Positions 1 through 8,981 of a DNA stretch of 64,000 nucleotides are shown piece by piece. Each line of letters opens with the position of its first letter. Within the stretch, counting starts at the first letter, position 1. The DNA is taken from positions 1 to 64,000 of the forward strand of contig NZ_CAMFHX010000004.1 in the NCBI RefSeq assembly GCF_945952365.1. The letters run 5' to 3'. The notes beneath the pieces were generated by a model. It was not told where the DNA came from and searched no databases. It was given only the letters and a program-made list of their open reading frames with translations. This stretch comes from an uncultured Cetobacterium sp. (GTDB lineage Bacteria; Fusobacteriota; Fusobacteriia; Fusobacteriales; Fusobacteriaceae). The translations under genes were made by a program, and so were the position numbers.

Positions 1-45
1 AGTACTTGGGGGGCAGCCCCCTGGGAGGATAGGAAGTTGCCAATC
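1..45 (+). rRNA. rrf: 5S ribosomal RNA, 3' end (partial)
   Basis: The window opens inside a 5S rRNA. The segment has the helix IV/V pattern of bacterial 5S: a G-run, a C-run (GGGGGGCAGCCCCC), then GGGAGGATAGGAAGTTGCCA, which closely matches the conserved 3' end of bacterial 5S. A run of eight T follows at 46-53 and probably serves as terminator for the rRNA operon. The 5' part lies outside the window. The exact mature 3' end is uncertain by a few bases. Confidence 0.88.
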
Positions 46-82
46 TTTTTTTTATACCCAAAAATATTGGAGGACAAGTGAT

Positions 83-973
83 ATGTCGAAGCAAAAAAAA
101 GTTAAATTGATATATAATCCTATATCTGGTGGTGGGAAAATTTTAAAAGAGTTAGATAAAATTTTTGCAGTTTATCAAGAGTTTGGATATGTGGTAGATA
201 TATTTAGAATTTCAAAAGCTTGTAAAAGAGAGAGTATTTTAGAAGATGTAGAAAGTTATGATCATTTTTTAATTTCAGGTGGAGATGGAACAATAAATAG
301 TTTTGTAAATATTTTAAAAAGAAATAATGTAGATATTCCAATTGCTGTATTACCTACAGGAACAGCAAATGATTTTGCTAATGTAATTGGAATGCCAAGA
401 GATATAGAGAAAGCTTGTAGAAAAATTTTATCGAGTGAACCTAAAAGTATAGATTTAGGAAGAATCAATGAAAAATATTTTATAAATATTGTCAGTGTTG
501 GAGTTTTTTCAACAATTTCTCAAACAACAGATAGAGGTATGATAAAAACAATAGGAAAATTAGCATATGTTTTAAATGGCATAAAAGAGATGACAAAAAT
601 TAAAAAGTTGAAAGTTATATTAGAAAGTGATGAATATACAGCTATAACAGATATAATATCAATTTTAATTTTTAATGGAAAAAGTGCAGGTAATTTTGAA
701 CTTGCATATAATGCTAAACTAGATGATGGATATTTTGATGTATTAGTTTTAAAGCCAGATTTTTTAGGTCACGTACCAGAAATAAGTGCTGCTTTAGCAA
801 CTAAAACACATCTTGAAAAAGAGATTCATTCTGTAAAATATTTTAAAACAAAATCATTAAAAATTGTAGGTGTTGAAAATTATTTAACAGATATAGATGG
901 AGAAACAGGACCGAAACTGCCTGTAGAGATAGAGTGTATTCATAAAGGCTTAAAAGTTTTAGGAATAAGCTAA
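83..973 (+). CDS. Diacylglycerol kinase family lipid kinase (DgkB/YegS-like)
   Basis: The 296-residue product is a soluble lipid kinase of the DAGK catalytic family, which phosphorylates diacylglycerol or a related lipid using ATP and returns it to phospholipid synthesis. Near the N-terminus it has the IYNPISGGG phosphate-binding segment, then the family signature GGDGT around residues 65-69 and LPTGTANDFA near residues 90-99. The length fits DgkB/YegS proteins. The start has a good GGAGG site about 10 bases upstream. It stands alone between the rRNA operon end and the murF promoter. The exact lipid substrate cannot be told from sequence. Confidence 0.85.
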   Translation: MSKQKKVKLIYNPISGGGKILKELDKIFAVYQEFGYVVDIFRISKACKRESILEDVESYDHFLISGGDGTINSFVNILKRNNVDIPIAVLPTGTANDFANVIGMPRDIEKACRKILSSEPKSIDLGRINEKYFINIVSVGVFSTISQTTDRGMIKTIGKLAYVLNGIKEMTKIKKLKVILESDEYTAITDIISILIFNGKSAGNFELAYNAKLDDGYFDVLVLKPDFLGHVPEISAALATKTHLEKEIHSVKYFKTKSLKIVGVENYLTDIDGETGPKLPVEIECIHKGLKVLGIS

Positions 974-980
974 AAAAAAA

Positions 981-1010
981 TTGAAAAGAGTACTAAAAAA
1001 ATGGTAAAAT
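981..1010 (+). promoter_or_regulatory. Sigma-70-type promoter of the mur/fts cluster
   Basis: TTGAAA at 981-986 and TAAAAT at 1005-1010 are separated by 18 bases, placing the transcription start near 1016-1018. This matters for the murF start: an ATG at 1017 would sit at the very 5' end of the transcript, which argues for the downstream TTG at 1044. Confidence 0.6.
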
Positions 1011-1043
1011 ATTAGAATGAAAATTAAAAAAGGGGATGTGAAA

Positions 1044-2333
1044 TTGAAAGCATTTACAGAAATTCTAATATCATATTTTCAAGAACACAAATTTAACTTA
1101 TCAAAAGATATATTTATAACAGATGTTCAAATGGATAGTAAAAAAGTAACAAAAGGATCATTGTTTATAGCTATAAATAATGGTAATAACTATGTGGGTG
1201 AAGCTTTAGAAAGAGGAGCAAAGATAGTTATTTGTGATAGAGATATAAAAGAACTAAATTTTTCGAATGTAATAAAAGTTGAAAACAGTATTGAAAGTTT
1301 GCAACATTTAGCTAAATTATATAGAAAGAAATTAAAATTAAAAGTTATTGCTATAACAGGAAGTGAAGGTAAAACAACAACAAAAGATTTGATTTTTGGA
1401 GTTTTATCGAAAACTTATAAAGTGAAAAAAACACTAGGTAATCACAATAATCATATAGGTCTTCCATATACAATTCTTCAGCTTAAAGAAGAGGATGAGA
1501 TAGCGGTTTTAGAGATGGGAATGAGTGGTTTAGGAGAGATAGAGTTACTATCTCAAATAGCAGCACCAGACTATGCTGTAATAACGAATATAGGGGATTC
1601 CCACTTAGAGTTTTTAATAAATAGAGATAATGTTTTTAAAGCCAAAACAGAGCTTTTAAAATATGTTTCACCTGAAAGAACATTGTTGTATGGTGATGAT
1701 CCTTATTTTAAAGCAGTAGATGGTATTAAAATAGGTTTTGAAAATCAAAATGACTATGTTATCAATAATGAAAAAGATTCTTATGAAGGACTTAGTTTTA
1801 ATTTGAATGAAGATAGTTATTTCATTCCTTTAAATGGAGCTTATAATGCAATTAATGCCTCTTTCGGAATTGTTTTAGGAAAGATTCTTAATATAGACTA
1901 TCTAGAGATAAAAGAGTCGTTAAAAGATATAGAGATAACTGGAATGAGATTCCAAAAGATTGTAAAGGATAAAACTTTATATATAAACGATGCATATAAT
2001 GCGAGTCCAGTATCAATGAAGATGGCATTGAAAGCTTTTGCATCCTTACCATTAGAAAGAGATAAAGTTGTCGTACTAGCAGATGCACTTGAGCTAGGAG
2101 ATAAAGAGATAGAGTACCATAAAGAGATTTTAACTGAAGCTTTGAAATATAAATTCTATAAAATCTTAGTGTATGGTGAAAGAATGAAAAAAGCTTCTAA
2201 AATATTAAATGATCCGAAAATAATATATTTTGATGACAAAATGAAGATAAAAGATTTTATTCAAAATATGGAGAATATAGGGGTTTTATTAAAAGGATCT
2301 AGAGGAATGAAGTTAGAAGAAATAATTATGTAA
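1044..2333 (+). CDS. murF: UDP-N-acetylmuramoyl-tripeptide--D-alanyl-D-alanine ligase
   Basis: MurF joins D-Ala-D-Ala to the UDP-MurNAc-tripeptide in the cytoplasm, the last soluble step of the peptidoglycan precursor. The product shows the Mur ligase ATP-binding loop AITGSEGKTTTKD, the central NHNNHIGLP and EMGMSG motifs, and the C-terminal DAYNASPVSM segment typical of MurF. I place the start at TTG 1044 because AGGGG at 1031-1035 is well spaced from it. The in-frame ATG at 1017 has no ribosome site and lies at the predicted transcript end. The resulting 429 residues fit the family. It is followed 17 bases later by mraY, as in other dcw clusters. Confidence 0.92.
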   Translation: MKAFTEILISYFQEHKFNLSKDIFITDVQMDSKKVTKGSLFIAINNGNNYVGEALERGAKIVICDRDIKELNFSNVIKVENSIESLQHLAKLYRKKLKLKVIAITGSEGKTTTKDLIFGVLSKTYKVKKTLGNHNNHIGLPYTILQLKEEDEIAVLEMGMSGLGEIELLSQIAAPDYAVITNIGDSHLEFLINRDNVFKAKTELLKYVSPERTLLYGDDPYFKAVDGIKIGFENQNDYVINNEKDSYEGLSFNLNEDSYFIPLNGAYNAINASFGIVLGKILNIDYLEIKESLKDIEITGMRFQKIVKDKTLYINDAYNASPVSMKMALKAFASLPLERDKVVVLADALELGDKEIEYHKEILTEALKYKFYKILVYGERMKKASKILNDPKIIYFDDKMKIKDFIQNMENIGVLLKGSRGMKLEEIIM

Positions 2334-2350
2334 TTAAAGGAGTAAGAGGG

Positions 2351-3439
2351 ATGCTATATTTGTTGGCAGGGTATTTTCCAGTTTTAGAGGGGCTTAAATC
2401 AATATATTTAAGAAGTTTTTTAGGATTTATATTAGCATTTTTAGTTGTTTTAATAACAGGAAAACCGTTTATACAGTATTTAAAAGTTAAAAAATTTGGA
2501 GAATCAATAAGAGAAGAGGGGCCGGTAAGTCATTTCTCTAAAAAAGGAACTCCAACAATGGGTGGAATTTTAATAATATTCGGAACTTTATTAACATCAC
2601 TTTTAATAGGAGATTTGTTTAATAAATTTTTGATTTTAATGTTTATTGTAACAATTTTATTTAGTAGTATAGGATTTATAGATGATTATAAAAAATTTAC
2701 AGTAAATAAAAAAGGGTTATCTGGAAAGAAAAAATTAATGGGACAATGCTTTATAGCTATTGTAACATGGATTTTTATAAAAGAGTTTGGTTTGACAGGA
2801 AATAAAATTTTGGATTTATCAATAATAAATCCGATGATATCTAATAGTAATCTTTATTTAGGTGGAGGATTGATGTTGATATTTATAGCTTTAGTTTTAA
2901 TGGGAACATCAAATGCTGTAAATATAACCGATGGATTAGATGGATTGGCAACAATGCCAGTAGTTATAGGAGCAACAATACTTGGAATAATAGCATATTT
3001 CACAGGTCATATAGAATTAAGTAGTCACCTTAATTTACACTATATAGCAGGAATAGGTGAGCTCTCAGTATTTCTATCAGCTTTGATAGGTGCCGGATTA
3101 GGATTTTTATGGTATAATTTCTATCCAGCTCAGATATTTATGGGAGATACAGGTTCTCTTACTTTAGGAGGAATACTAGGAGTAGTTGCAATTCTTTTAA
3201 AACAAGAACTATTATTACCTGTAATAGGTGGAGTGTTTGTTTTAGAAGCGGTATCGGTTATCCTTCAAGTTGGATCTTTTAAAATGAGAGGGAAAAGAGT
3301 CTTCAGAATGGCTCCAATACATCATCATTTTGAGTTAGCTGGATTACCAGAAACAAAGGTAACAATGAGATTTTGGATTGCTGCTTTATTTTTAGGAATG
3401 CTTGCTTTAGGAATAGTTAGATTAAGAGGAATACTATAA
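2351..3439 (+). CDS. mraY: Phospho-N-acetylmuramoyl-pentapeptide-transferase
   Basis: MraY moves phospho-MurNAc-pentapeptide onto undecaprenyl phosphate at the inner membrane, making lipid I. The 362-residue protein is strongly hydrophobic with about ten membrane segments. It carries the conserved acidic motifs of the family: the GFIDDYKK segment, NITDGLDGLA, MGDTGSL, and the C-terminal APIHHHFE histidine motif. An AAAGGAG-type site precedes the ATG. A hairpin with a T-run lies directly after the stop codon, before murD. Confidence 0.95.
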   Translation: MLYLLAGYFPVLEGLKSIYLRSFLGFILAFLVVLITGKPFIQYLKVKKFGESIREEGPVSHFSKKGTPTMGGILIIFGTLLTSLLIGDLFNKFLILMFIVTILFSSIGFIDDYKKFTVNKKGLSGKKKLMGQCFIAIVTWIFIKEFGLTGNKILDLSIINPMISNSNLYLGGGLMLIFIALVLMGTSNAVNITDGLDGLATMPVVIGATILGIIAYFTGHIELSSHLNLHYIAGIGELSVFLSALIGAGLGFLWYNFYPAQIFMGDTGSLTLGGILGVVAILLKQELLLPVIGGVFVLEAVSVILQVGSFKMRGKRVFRMAPIHHHFELAGLPETKVTMRFWIAALFLGMLALGIVRLRGIL

Positions 3440-3442
3440 TAA

Positions 3443-3470
3443 GGCCACAGTGAAAATCACTGTGGTTTTT
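3443..3470 (+). terminator. Intrinsic terminator-like hairpin between mraY and murD
   Basis: CCACAGTG (3445-3452), a five-base loop and CACTGTGG (3458-3465) form a perfect 8-bp stem followed by TTTTT. It sits in the middle of a cluster that is otherwise tightly coupled, so it may act as a partial terminator that lowers expression of the downstream mur and fts genes relative to murF-mraY. Confidence 0.8.
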
Positions 3471-3497
3471 GTCGTTTAAAAATAAGGAGGCTTTAGG

Positions 3498-4811
3498 ATG
3501 GAGAAAGCTATAGTTTTTGGAGCTGGTGTAAGTGGAAAAGGCTCAAAAAGTACTTTAGAAAAAATGGGATATGAAGTGTATTTAGTAGATGATAAAATAT
3601 CAATAACTTCAGAAAAAGGGATTGAAATCTTAGAGAATGAAAAGATAAGTCTTTTTATAAAAAGTCCAGGAGTTCCCTATACAGATTTAATAAAAAAAGC
3701 TCTTGAGTTAAATATAGAAGTGATAGATGATATTGAACTAGGTTATAGATATAAAATGAAAAATAAAATCTCTGGAAAAATAATAGCAATAACAGGAACA
3801 AATGGAAAAACAACAGTTACGTCTAAAATTTCAGAGCTTTTAGAAAAATCTGGATTTAAAAGTAAGGTTTGTGGAAATATAGGATACTCTTTTAGTGAGA
3901 CGATAAGTGAAAATCCAGACTTAGATTTCTATGTTTTAGAAGCGAGCTCTTATCAATTGGAAAATATTAAAGAGTTTAAAGCTGATATAGCTTTAATTGT
4001 AAATCTAGCTCCAGATCATCTAGCTAGATATAGAGATTTAGATCACTATTATGACACAAAGTTTAATATAGGAAAAAATCAAAAGGAAAACGACTGTTTT
4101 ATAGTAAATACTTTATGTCTGGAAAGTTTAAAAAGATTAGATAAAATTTCTGGGCATAAAAAGTTTGTAGGTTTGAATGAAACAGAATTTAAAGAGAGTG
4201 CCTATGTTAAAAATGGATATATATTCTATGAAAATGAAGAGATTCTAGAAGTTGAATTAGCTTCATTAAAAGGAAAACATAATTTAGAAAATATGTTGTT
4301 TATAGTTTGTGTAGGGAAAAAGTTAGGGATTTCAACAGAAACTATAAGAGATTTTTTATATTCAACAAAAACATTAGAACATAGAATGGAAAACTTTTTT
4401 AAGTATGGAAAAGTTGAATTTATAAATGATTCGAAAGGAACAAATATTGATTCAACAAAATTTGCAGTTGAAGCATTTCAAAATCCAATTCTAATATGTG
4501 GTGGATATGATAAAAAATTAGATTTAAGTCCTTTAGAAAACTTAATTAATAGTAGAGTAAAAGAGGTGTATTTGATCGGAGATATTTCAGATAAGCTTCA
4601 AGAGGGATTAAAAAAATTAGAGTATCCTGAAGAAAAAATATTTAATTTAAAAAATTTAGAAGATGTTTTAAAAAAATTGAAATCTAGATTGGATAAAGAT
4701 AAAGAGAGTGTTGTATTGTTCTCACCTGCAACTTCAAGTTTTGATCAGTTTAAAAACTTTGAAGAGAGAGGAAAGATTTTCAAAGAGTTAACAAAAAGTT
4801 ATTTTAGTTAG
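3498..4811 (+). CDS. murD: UDP-N-acetylmuramoylalanine--D-glutamate ligase
   Basis: MurD adds D-glutamate to UDP-MurNAc-L-Ala in the cytoplasm. The N-terminus has a Rossmann-like UDP-binding start (VFGAGVSGKGS), the Mur ligase P-loop appears as AITGTNGKTT near residues 95-104, and the middle domain has LEASSYQLE and NLAPDHLARY. The C-terminal domain contains NDSKGTNIDST and the terminal FSPATSSFDQF motif diagnostic of MurD. The 437-residue length is normal. It has an AAGGAGG site and lies just after the terminator-like hairpin that separates it from mraY. The usual ftsW neighbour is missing downstream. Confidence 0.95.
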   Translation: MEKAIVFGAGVSGKGSKSTLEKMGYEVYLVDDKISITSEKGIEILENEKISLFIKSPGVPYTDLIKKALELNIEVIDDIELGYRYKMKNKISGKIIAITGTNGKTTVTSKISELLEKSGFKSKVCGNIGYSFSETISENPDLDFYVLEASSYQLENIKEFKADIALIVNLAPDHLARYRDLDHYYDTKFNIGKNQKENDCFIVNTLCLESLKRLDKISGHKKFVGLNETEFKESAYVKNGYIFYENEEILEVELASLKGKHNLENMLFIVCVGKKLGISTETIRDFLYSTKTLEHRMENFFKYGKVEFINDSKGTNIDSTKFAVEAFQNPILICGGYDKKLDLSPLENLINSRVKEVYLIGDISDKLQEGLKKLEYPEEKIFNLKNLEDVLKKLKSRLDKDKESVVLFSPATSSFDQFKNFEERGKIFKELTKSYFS

Positions 4812-4820
4812 GAGAAATTT

Positions 4821-5897
4821 ATGGCAAAAAAGATAATTATAACTACAGGTGGAACTGGCGGACATATCTATCCAGCTTTAGCTGTTGGAAAAAAACTTTT
4901 AGATAAAGGAATGGATGTTCTATTTGTAGGAAGTTCAACAAGAATGGAAAAAGATTTAGTTCCAGAAGAGGGATTTAAATTTTTAGGGATAGACATATAT
5001 CCATTTCAAAATTTCAAAAAAATTCATTTAAATTTAAAAGCTTTTTTACAAGCTTTTAAAATTGTAAAAAAAGAAAATCCAGAGATTATAATAGGGTTTG
5101 GAAATTATATCTCAATTCCAGTTTTATTAGCAGGGCTAATTTTAGGAAAAAAAATATATTTACAAGAGCAAAATGTGGATTTAGGATTGGCAAATAAAAT
5201 ATTTTATAAAATTGCTAAAACATGTTTTTTAGCTTTTGATACAACGTATGAAGATATATCGGTAAAAGATCAACATAAGTTTTTAGTTACGGGAAATCCA
5301 TTGAGAGAAGATATATATGCAATGGATAAAGAGTGTGAAAGAGAAAGACTAAAAATAGGAAAAGATGAGAAAGTATTACTTATAACTGGTGGAAGTTTAG
5401 GTGCAAAATCGTTAAACGAAGCAGTTATAAAAAACTTAAAAGATATATATAAAGATAAGAGTATCAGAATTTACTGGGCAACAGGAGATAAAAACTTTAA
5501 TGAGATAAACGAAAAGCTAGAAGATCAACAAATAAAAGTTAGTGACATAATAAAGCCATATTTTAATAATATGATAAATATTATGGCAGCAGCAGATTTA
5601 GTAGTTTGTAGAGCAGGAGCACTGACTGTTTCTGAAATAATTCAATTGGAAAAACCTTCGATATTGATACCTTATAACTCAATAAAAGTTGGGCAATATC
5701 AAAATGCTAAGATTTTAGATGAAAACGAAGCGGCTCTTTTATATAGTGATAGCAAAGCTGATGAAGCTATTGAGAAAGCTTTAGAGCTTATAAAAAACGA
5801 TGAAGAGTTAAATAAAATGAGTAGAAAAGCAAAAAATTTAAAGAAAAGTAATGCAGCAGAAAAAATCGTTGAATGCTTAGATATATGGAGGAGTTAG
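4821..5897 (+). CDS. murG: UDP-GlcNAc--lipid I N-acetylglucosaminyltransferase
   Basis: MurG is a GT28-family glycosyltransferase at the inner face of the cytoplasmic membrane that adds GlcNAc to lipid I to make lipid II. The first glycine loop TTGGTGGHIYPALA is at residues 8-21, and QEQN occurs near residue 117. The C-terminal half has the nucleotide-sugar region GGSLGAKSLNEA and the acceptor/donor motif RAGALTVSEI followed by IPYNSIKVGQYQNA. The usual form of the latter is IPxPxAxxxHQxxNA; here the histidine position is Gly-Gln, a small departure. It abuts murC directly. Confidence 0.94.
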   Translation: MAKKIIITTGGTGGHIYPALAVGKKLLDKGMDVLFVGSSTRMEKDLVPEEGFKFLGIDIYPFQNFKKIHLNLKAFLQAFKIVKKENPEIIIGFGNYISIPVLLAGLILGKKIYLQEQNVDLGLANKIFYKIAKTCFLAFDTTYEDISVKDQHKFLVTGNPLREDIYAMDKECERERLKIGKDEKVLLITGGSLGAKSLNEAVIKNLKDIYKDKSIRIYWATGDKNFNEINEKLEDQQIKVSDIIKPYFNNMINIMAAADLVVCRAGALTVSEIIQLEKPSILIPYNSIKVGQYQNAKILDENEAALLYSDSKADEAIEKALELIKNDEELNKMSRKAKNLKKSNAAEKIVECLDIWRS

Positions 5898-7235
5898 ATG
5901 GAGAGAATATACTTTATTGGAATAAATGGAATTGGTATGAGTGGTTTAGCTAAGATAATGAAATTAAAAGGTTATGATGTTGTAGGAGCAGATCTTTCTA
6001 GAAACTATGTAACAGAAGAGCTAGAAAGTTTGGGGATAAAGGTATTTGGAGAGCATTTAGCAGAAAATGTAATAGGAGCAGATTTAGTTGTAGCTTCAAG
6101 TGCAATAAAATCTGAAAACTCAGAGATAAAGAAAGCTCTTGAATTAGGAATAAAGATAATAAAAAGAGGAGAACTTTTATCTATTTTAATGAATAAAGAA
6201 AAAGGAATAGCAGTAGCAGGAACTCACGGAAAAACAACTACAAGTTCTATGTTAGGTTCTTTACTTTTAGATATAGATCCAACAATTGTTGTGGGAGGGA
6301 TTCTGCCAGAGATTGGATCAAATTCTAGATTTGGAAAGACAGATGTTTTTATAGCTGAAGCAGATGAGAGTGATAACTCATTTTTATATTTAACACCAGA
6401 AATTTCGATAATAACAAACATAGAAGCAGATCACTTAGAAAATCATGGATGTTTAGAAAATATAAAAAAATCATTTAGACAGTTTATGGATCAGACAAGT
6501 GGAGAGATTTTAGTTTGCGATGACTGTCCAGAAGCTTTAGAGCTAGCAAAAGATAGAAAAAATATAAAAACATATAGTATATATAAGAAAGAGTCGGATA
6601 TAATAGCAACAGATATAAGAGTTGAAAATTTCAAAACGAAATTTAAAGTGTCAATTGAAGGAGATGAGTTTGGGGAGTTTGAGTTATCAATTCCAGGAAA
6701 TCATAATATTCAAAATGCTTTACCAGTTATATATTTAGCTAAAAAATATGGAATTTCAAAAGAGAGAATAGCTCAAAAGTTATTAAACTTTAAAGGTGCT
6801 AAAAGAAGATATGATATACTTCATAGTGATAAGATAAGAATAATTGATGACTATGCACATCATCCAACAGAGATAAAAGCTACGATTCAAGGAGCTAAGA
6901 CTATAGAGAAAAATAAAACAGTAGCAATATTCCAACCACATAGATACAGCCGTGTGAATTTCCTTTTAAATGAATTCAAGGGAAGTTTTGAAGGTGTTGA
7001 TGAAGTGATACTTATGCCTGTATTTAGTGCTGGAGAGAAAAATGAGTTTGGAGTAACTTTAGAGAAACTAAAAGAAAAAATAGGTCATAAACATTGTACA
7101 ATAGTAGAAAAGAATGAAGAGATTGAAAAGATTGTTGAAAGTGAAAGTGAATCAGCGACGTTTTTATTTATGGGAGCTGGAAATATATCGAGTTTAGCTC
7201 ATACTATTGCAGAAAATATAGGGAGAATTAGATAA
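5898..7235 (+). CDS. murC: UDP-N-acetylmuramate--L-alanine ligase
   Basis: MurC attaches L-alanine to UDP-MurNAc, the first amino acid of the stem peptide. The product starts with the UDP-binding motif FIGINGIGMSGLA, has the ATP loop AVAGTHGKTTTSSM near residues 106-119, then EADESDNSFL and NIEADHLENHG. The C-terminal domain has DDYAHHPTEI and FQPHRYSR, both typical of MurC. At 445 residues the length is normal. The start codon immediately follows the murG stop, and the stop codon overlaps the murB start, so translation is probably coupled. Confidence 0.96.
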   Translation: MERIYFIGINGIGMSGLAKIMKLKGYDVVGADLSRNYVTEELESLGIKVFGEHLAENVIGADLVVASSAIKSENSEIKKALELGIKIIKRGELLSILMNKEKGIAVAGTHGKTTTSSMLGSLLLDIDPTIVVGGILPEIGSNSRFGKTDVFIAEADESDNSFLYLTPEISIITNIEADHLENHGCLENIKKSFRQFMDQTSGEILVCDDCPEALELAKDRKNIKTYSIYKKESDIIATDIRVENFKTKFKVSIEGDEFGEFELSIPGNHNIQNALPVIYLAKKYGISKERIAQKLLNFKGAKRRYDILHSDKIRIIDDYAHHPTEIKATIQGAKTIEKNKTVAIFQPHRYSRVNFLLNEFKGSFEGVDEVILMPVFSAGEKNEFGVTLEKLKEKIGHKHCTIVEKNEEIEKIVESESESATFLFMGAGNISSLAHTIAENIGRIR

Positions 7236-8077
7236 TGAGATTACATAAAAATCATGTGATGAAAGAGCACTCTAATATGAAAATAGGTGGAGTTGCTAAA
7301 GAATATATAGAGATTGAAAATAAAGATGAATTAGTAGATATTTTAAAAACAAAGGAGAAAGTATTCATTTTAGGAAATGGAACAAATACTTTGATAAATG
7401 ATGGTGTATTAGAGACAACATTTATCTCTCTTAAAGATATAGATTATATCGATGATAAAGGAGATGGAGTTGTTGAAGTTGGTGCTGGATTAGATTTTTC
7501 TGACTTAATAGATTATATGGGAGAGAAAAACTATTCTGGTTTAGAAAATTTAGCTGGAATACCAGGAACTGTTGGTGGATTGGTATTTATGAATGGTGGA
7601 GCTCACGGAACAGAGATATTTGATAAGATAATATCTGTAGAGATTGTAGATGAAAATAATGAGATAAGAAAAATATCTAAAGAAAATTTAAAGTTCTCTT
7701 ATAGAATTACTGAAATAAAAGAGAAGAAATGGGTTGTAATTAGTGCTACATTTAAATTTGATATTGGATATTTATCAGAAGTTGTGGATAGATATAAAAT
7801 AAAAAGAAGTGAAAATCATCCACTAAACGAACCAAATTTAGGAAGTACATTCAAAAATCCAGAGGGGCATTTTTCTGCAAGATTAATAATAGAATCAGGA
7901 CTTCAAGGAGAGATTATAGGCGGAGCTCAAGTTTCAATGGTTCATCCTAATTTTATAGTAAATAAAGGGGAAGCTAAGTTTTCAGATATTTTAGATATAA
8001 TCGAAAAAGTGAAGTGTGGAGTAAAAGAAAAGACAGGAATACAATTAGAAGAAGAGATAATAATTGTAAGAGACTAG
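7235..8077 (+). CDS. murB: UDP-N-acetylenolpyruvoylglucosamine reductase
   Basis: MurB is the FAD- and NADPH-dependent cytoplasmic reductase that makes UDP-MurNAc. The 280-residue product has the FAD-binding segment LGNGTNTLI, then GLENLAGIPGTVGG, and the C-terminal NPNLGSTFKNP with the serine-equivalent region SEN.HPLNEPNLGS. The compact length and the absence of a long insertion suggest the type II MurB found in Gram-positives. The ATG overlaps the murC stop by one base (TAATG), so the two genes are coupled. ddl follows after 10 bases. Confidence 0.94.
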   Translation: MRLHKNHVMKEHSNMKIGGVAKEYIEIENKDELVDILKTKEKVFILGNGTNTLINDGVLETTFISLKDIDYIDDKGDGVVEVGAGLDFSDLIDYMGEKNYSGLENLAGIPGTVGGLVFMNGGAHGTEIFDKIISVEIVDENNEIRKISKENLKFSYRITEIKEKKWVVISATFKFDIGYLSEVVDRYKIKRSENHPLNEPNLGSTFKNPEGHFSARLIIESGLQGEIIGGAQVSMVHPNFIVNKGEAKFSDILDIIEKVKCGVKEKTGIQLEEEIIIVRD

Positions 8078-8087
8078 GAGGAGTAGC

Positions 8088-8948
8088 ATGAAAATAGCAG
8101 TTGTTATGGGCGGAATTACATCTGAGAGAGAGGTTTCTTTAAGAAGTGGAGCTGCAGTATTAAATAGCTTATTAAGACAGGGATATGACGCATATAAAAT
8201 AGATTTAACTGAAGAAAATCTTGTGTCTGCATTTACAGATAATGAGTATGATTTAGTTTACTTAGCACTTCATGGAGAATATGGAGAAGACGGAAGAGTT
8301 CAGGCTATTTTAGATATGTTAGGAAAAAAATACACGGGTTCTGGAGTTACAGGGAGTGCTGTAGCAATGAATAAAATTTTAACAAAAATAATTGCTAAAG
8401 ATTTAGGAATCAGAATGGCAAAAACTTATTATACAGTAGACGAAGTAGATAGTTATCCGGTAGTAATAAAACCAGCTAAAGAGGGGTCGAGTGTTGGATT
8501 ATATATCTGTAACACAAAAGAAGAGGCGATAGAAGCTTTTGAACTTTTAAAAGATAAAGAACCTCTAATAGAGGAGTTTATAAAAGGTGATGAGTTAACA
8601 GCTGGAGTTTTAAACGGTGAAAAATTGGGAGTTGTAAGAATAAAACCAAAATCAGGGTTATATGATTATGAATCAAAATACACAGTTGGTAAAACAGAGT
8701 ATGAGTGTCCTGCTCAAATAGATGATAAAGCTTATGAGGAGGCAGTTGAAGCAGCAAGAATAATTCATGAAAAGTTAGGGTTAAAAGGAATTACAAGAAG
8801 TGATTTTATACTAAAAGATGGGAAAACATACTTCTTAGAAGTTAATACATGTCCTGGAATGACAGAAACAAGTTTAGCTCCAAAGTTAGCATCATTAAAG
8901 GGTTATACTTTTGATGATTTGACAAGGATTATTGTTGAAAGCTGTTAA
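8088..8948 (+). CDS. ddl: D-alanine--D-alanine ligase
   Basis: This 286-residue ATP-grasp enzyme joins two D-alanines to give the dipeptide used by MurF. Visible motifs are VVMGGITSEREVSLRSG at the N-terminus, ALHGEYGEDGRVQ around residues 60-72, VIKPAKEGSSVG for ATP binding, and the metal-binding C-terminus FLEVNTCPGMTETS. It is shorter than E. coli DdlB (about 306) but keeps all catalytic regions. A GGAGGAG site precedes the ATG. Its place between murB and ftsQ is the classical dcw order. Confidence 0.95.
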   Translation: MKIAVVMGGITSEREVSLRSGAAVLNSLLRQGYDAYKIDLTEENLVSAFTDNEYDLVYLALHGEYGEDGRVQAILDMLGKKYTGSGVTGSAVAMNKILTKIIAKDLGIRMAKTYYTVDEVDSYPVVIKPAKEGSSVGLYICNTKEEAIEAFELLKDKEPLIEEFIKGDELTAGVLNGEKLGVVRIKPKSGLYDYESKYTVGKTEYECPAQIDDKAYEEAVEAARIIHEKLGLKGITRSDFILKDGKTYFLEVNTCPGMTETSLAPKLASLKGYTFDDLTRIIVESC

Positions 8949-8981
8949 CTATAAAATATAAGAAATAACAGGGAGAGATTC

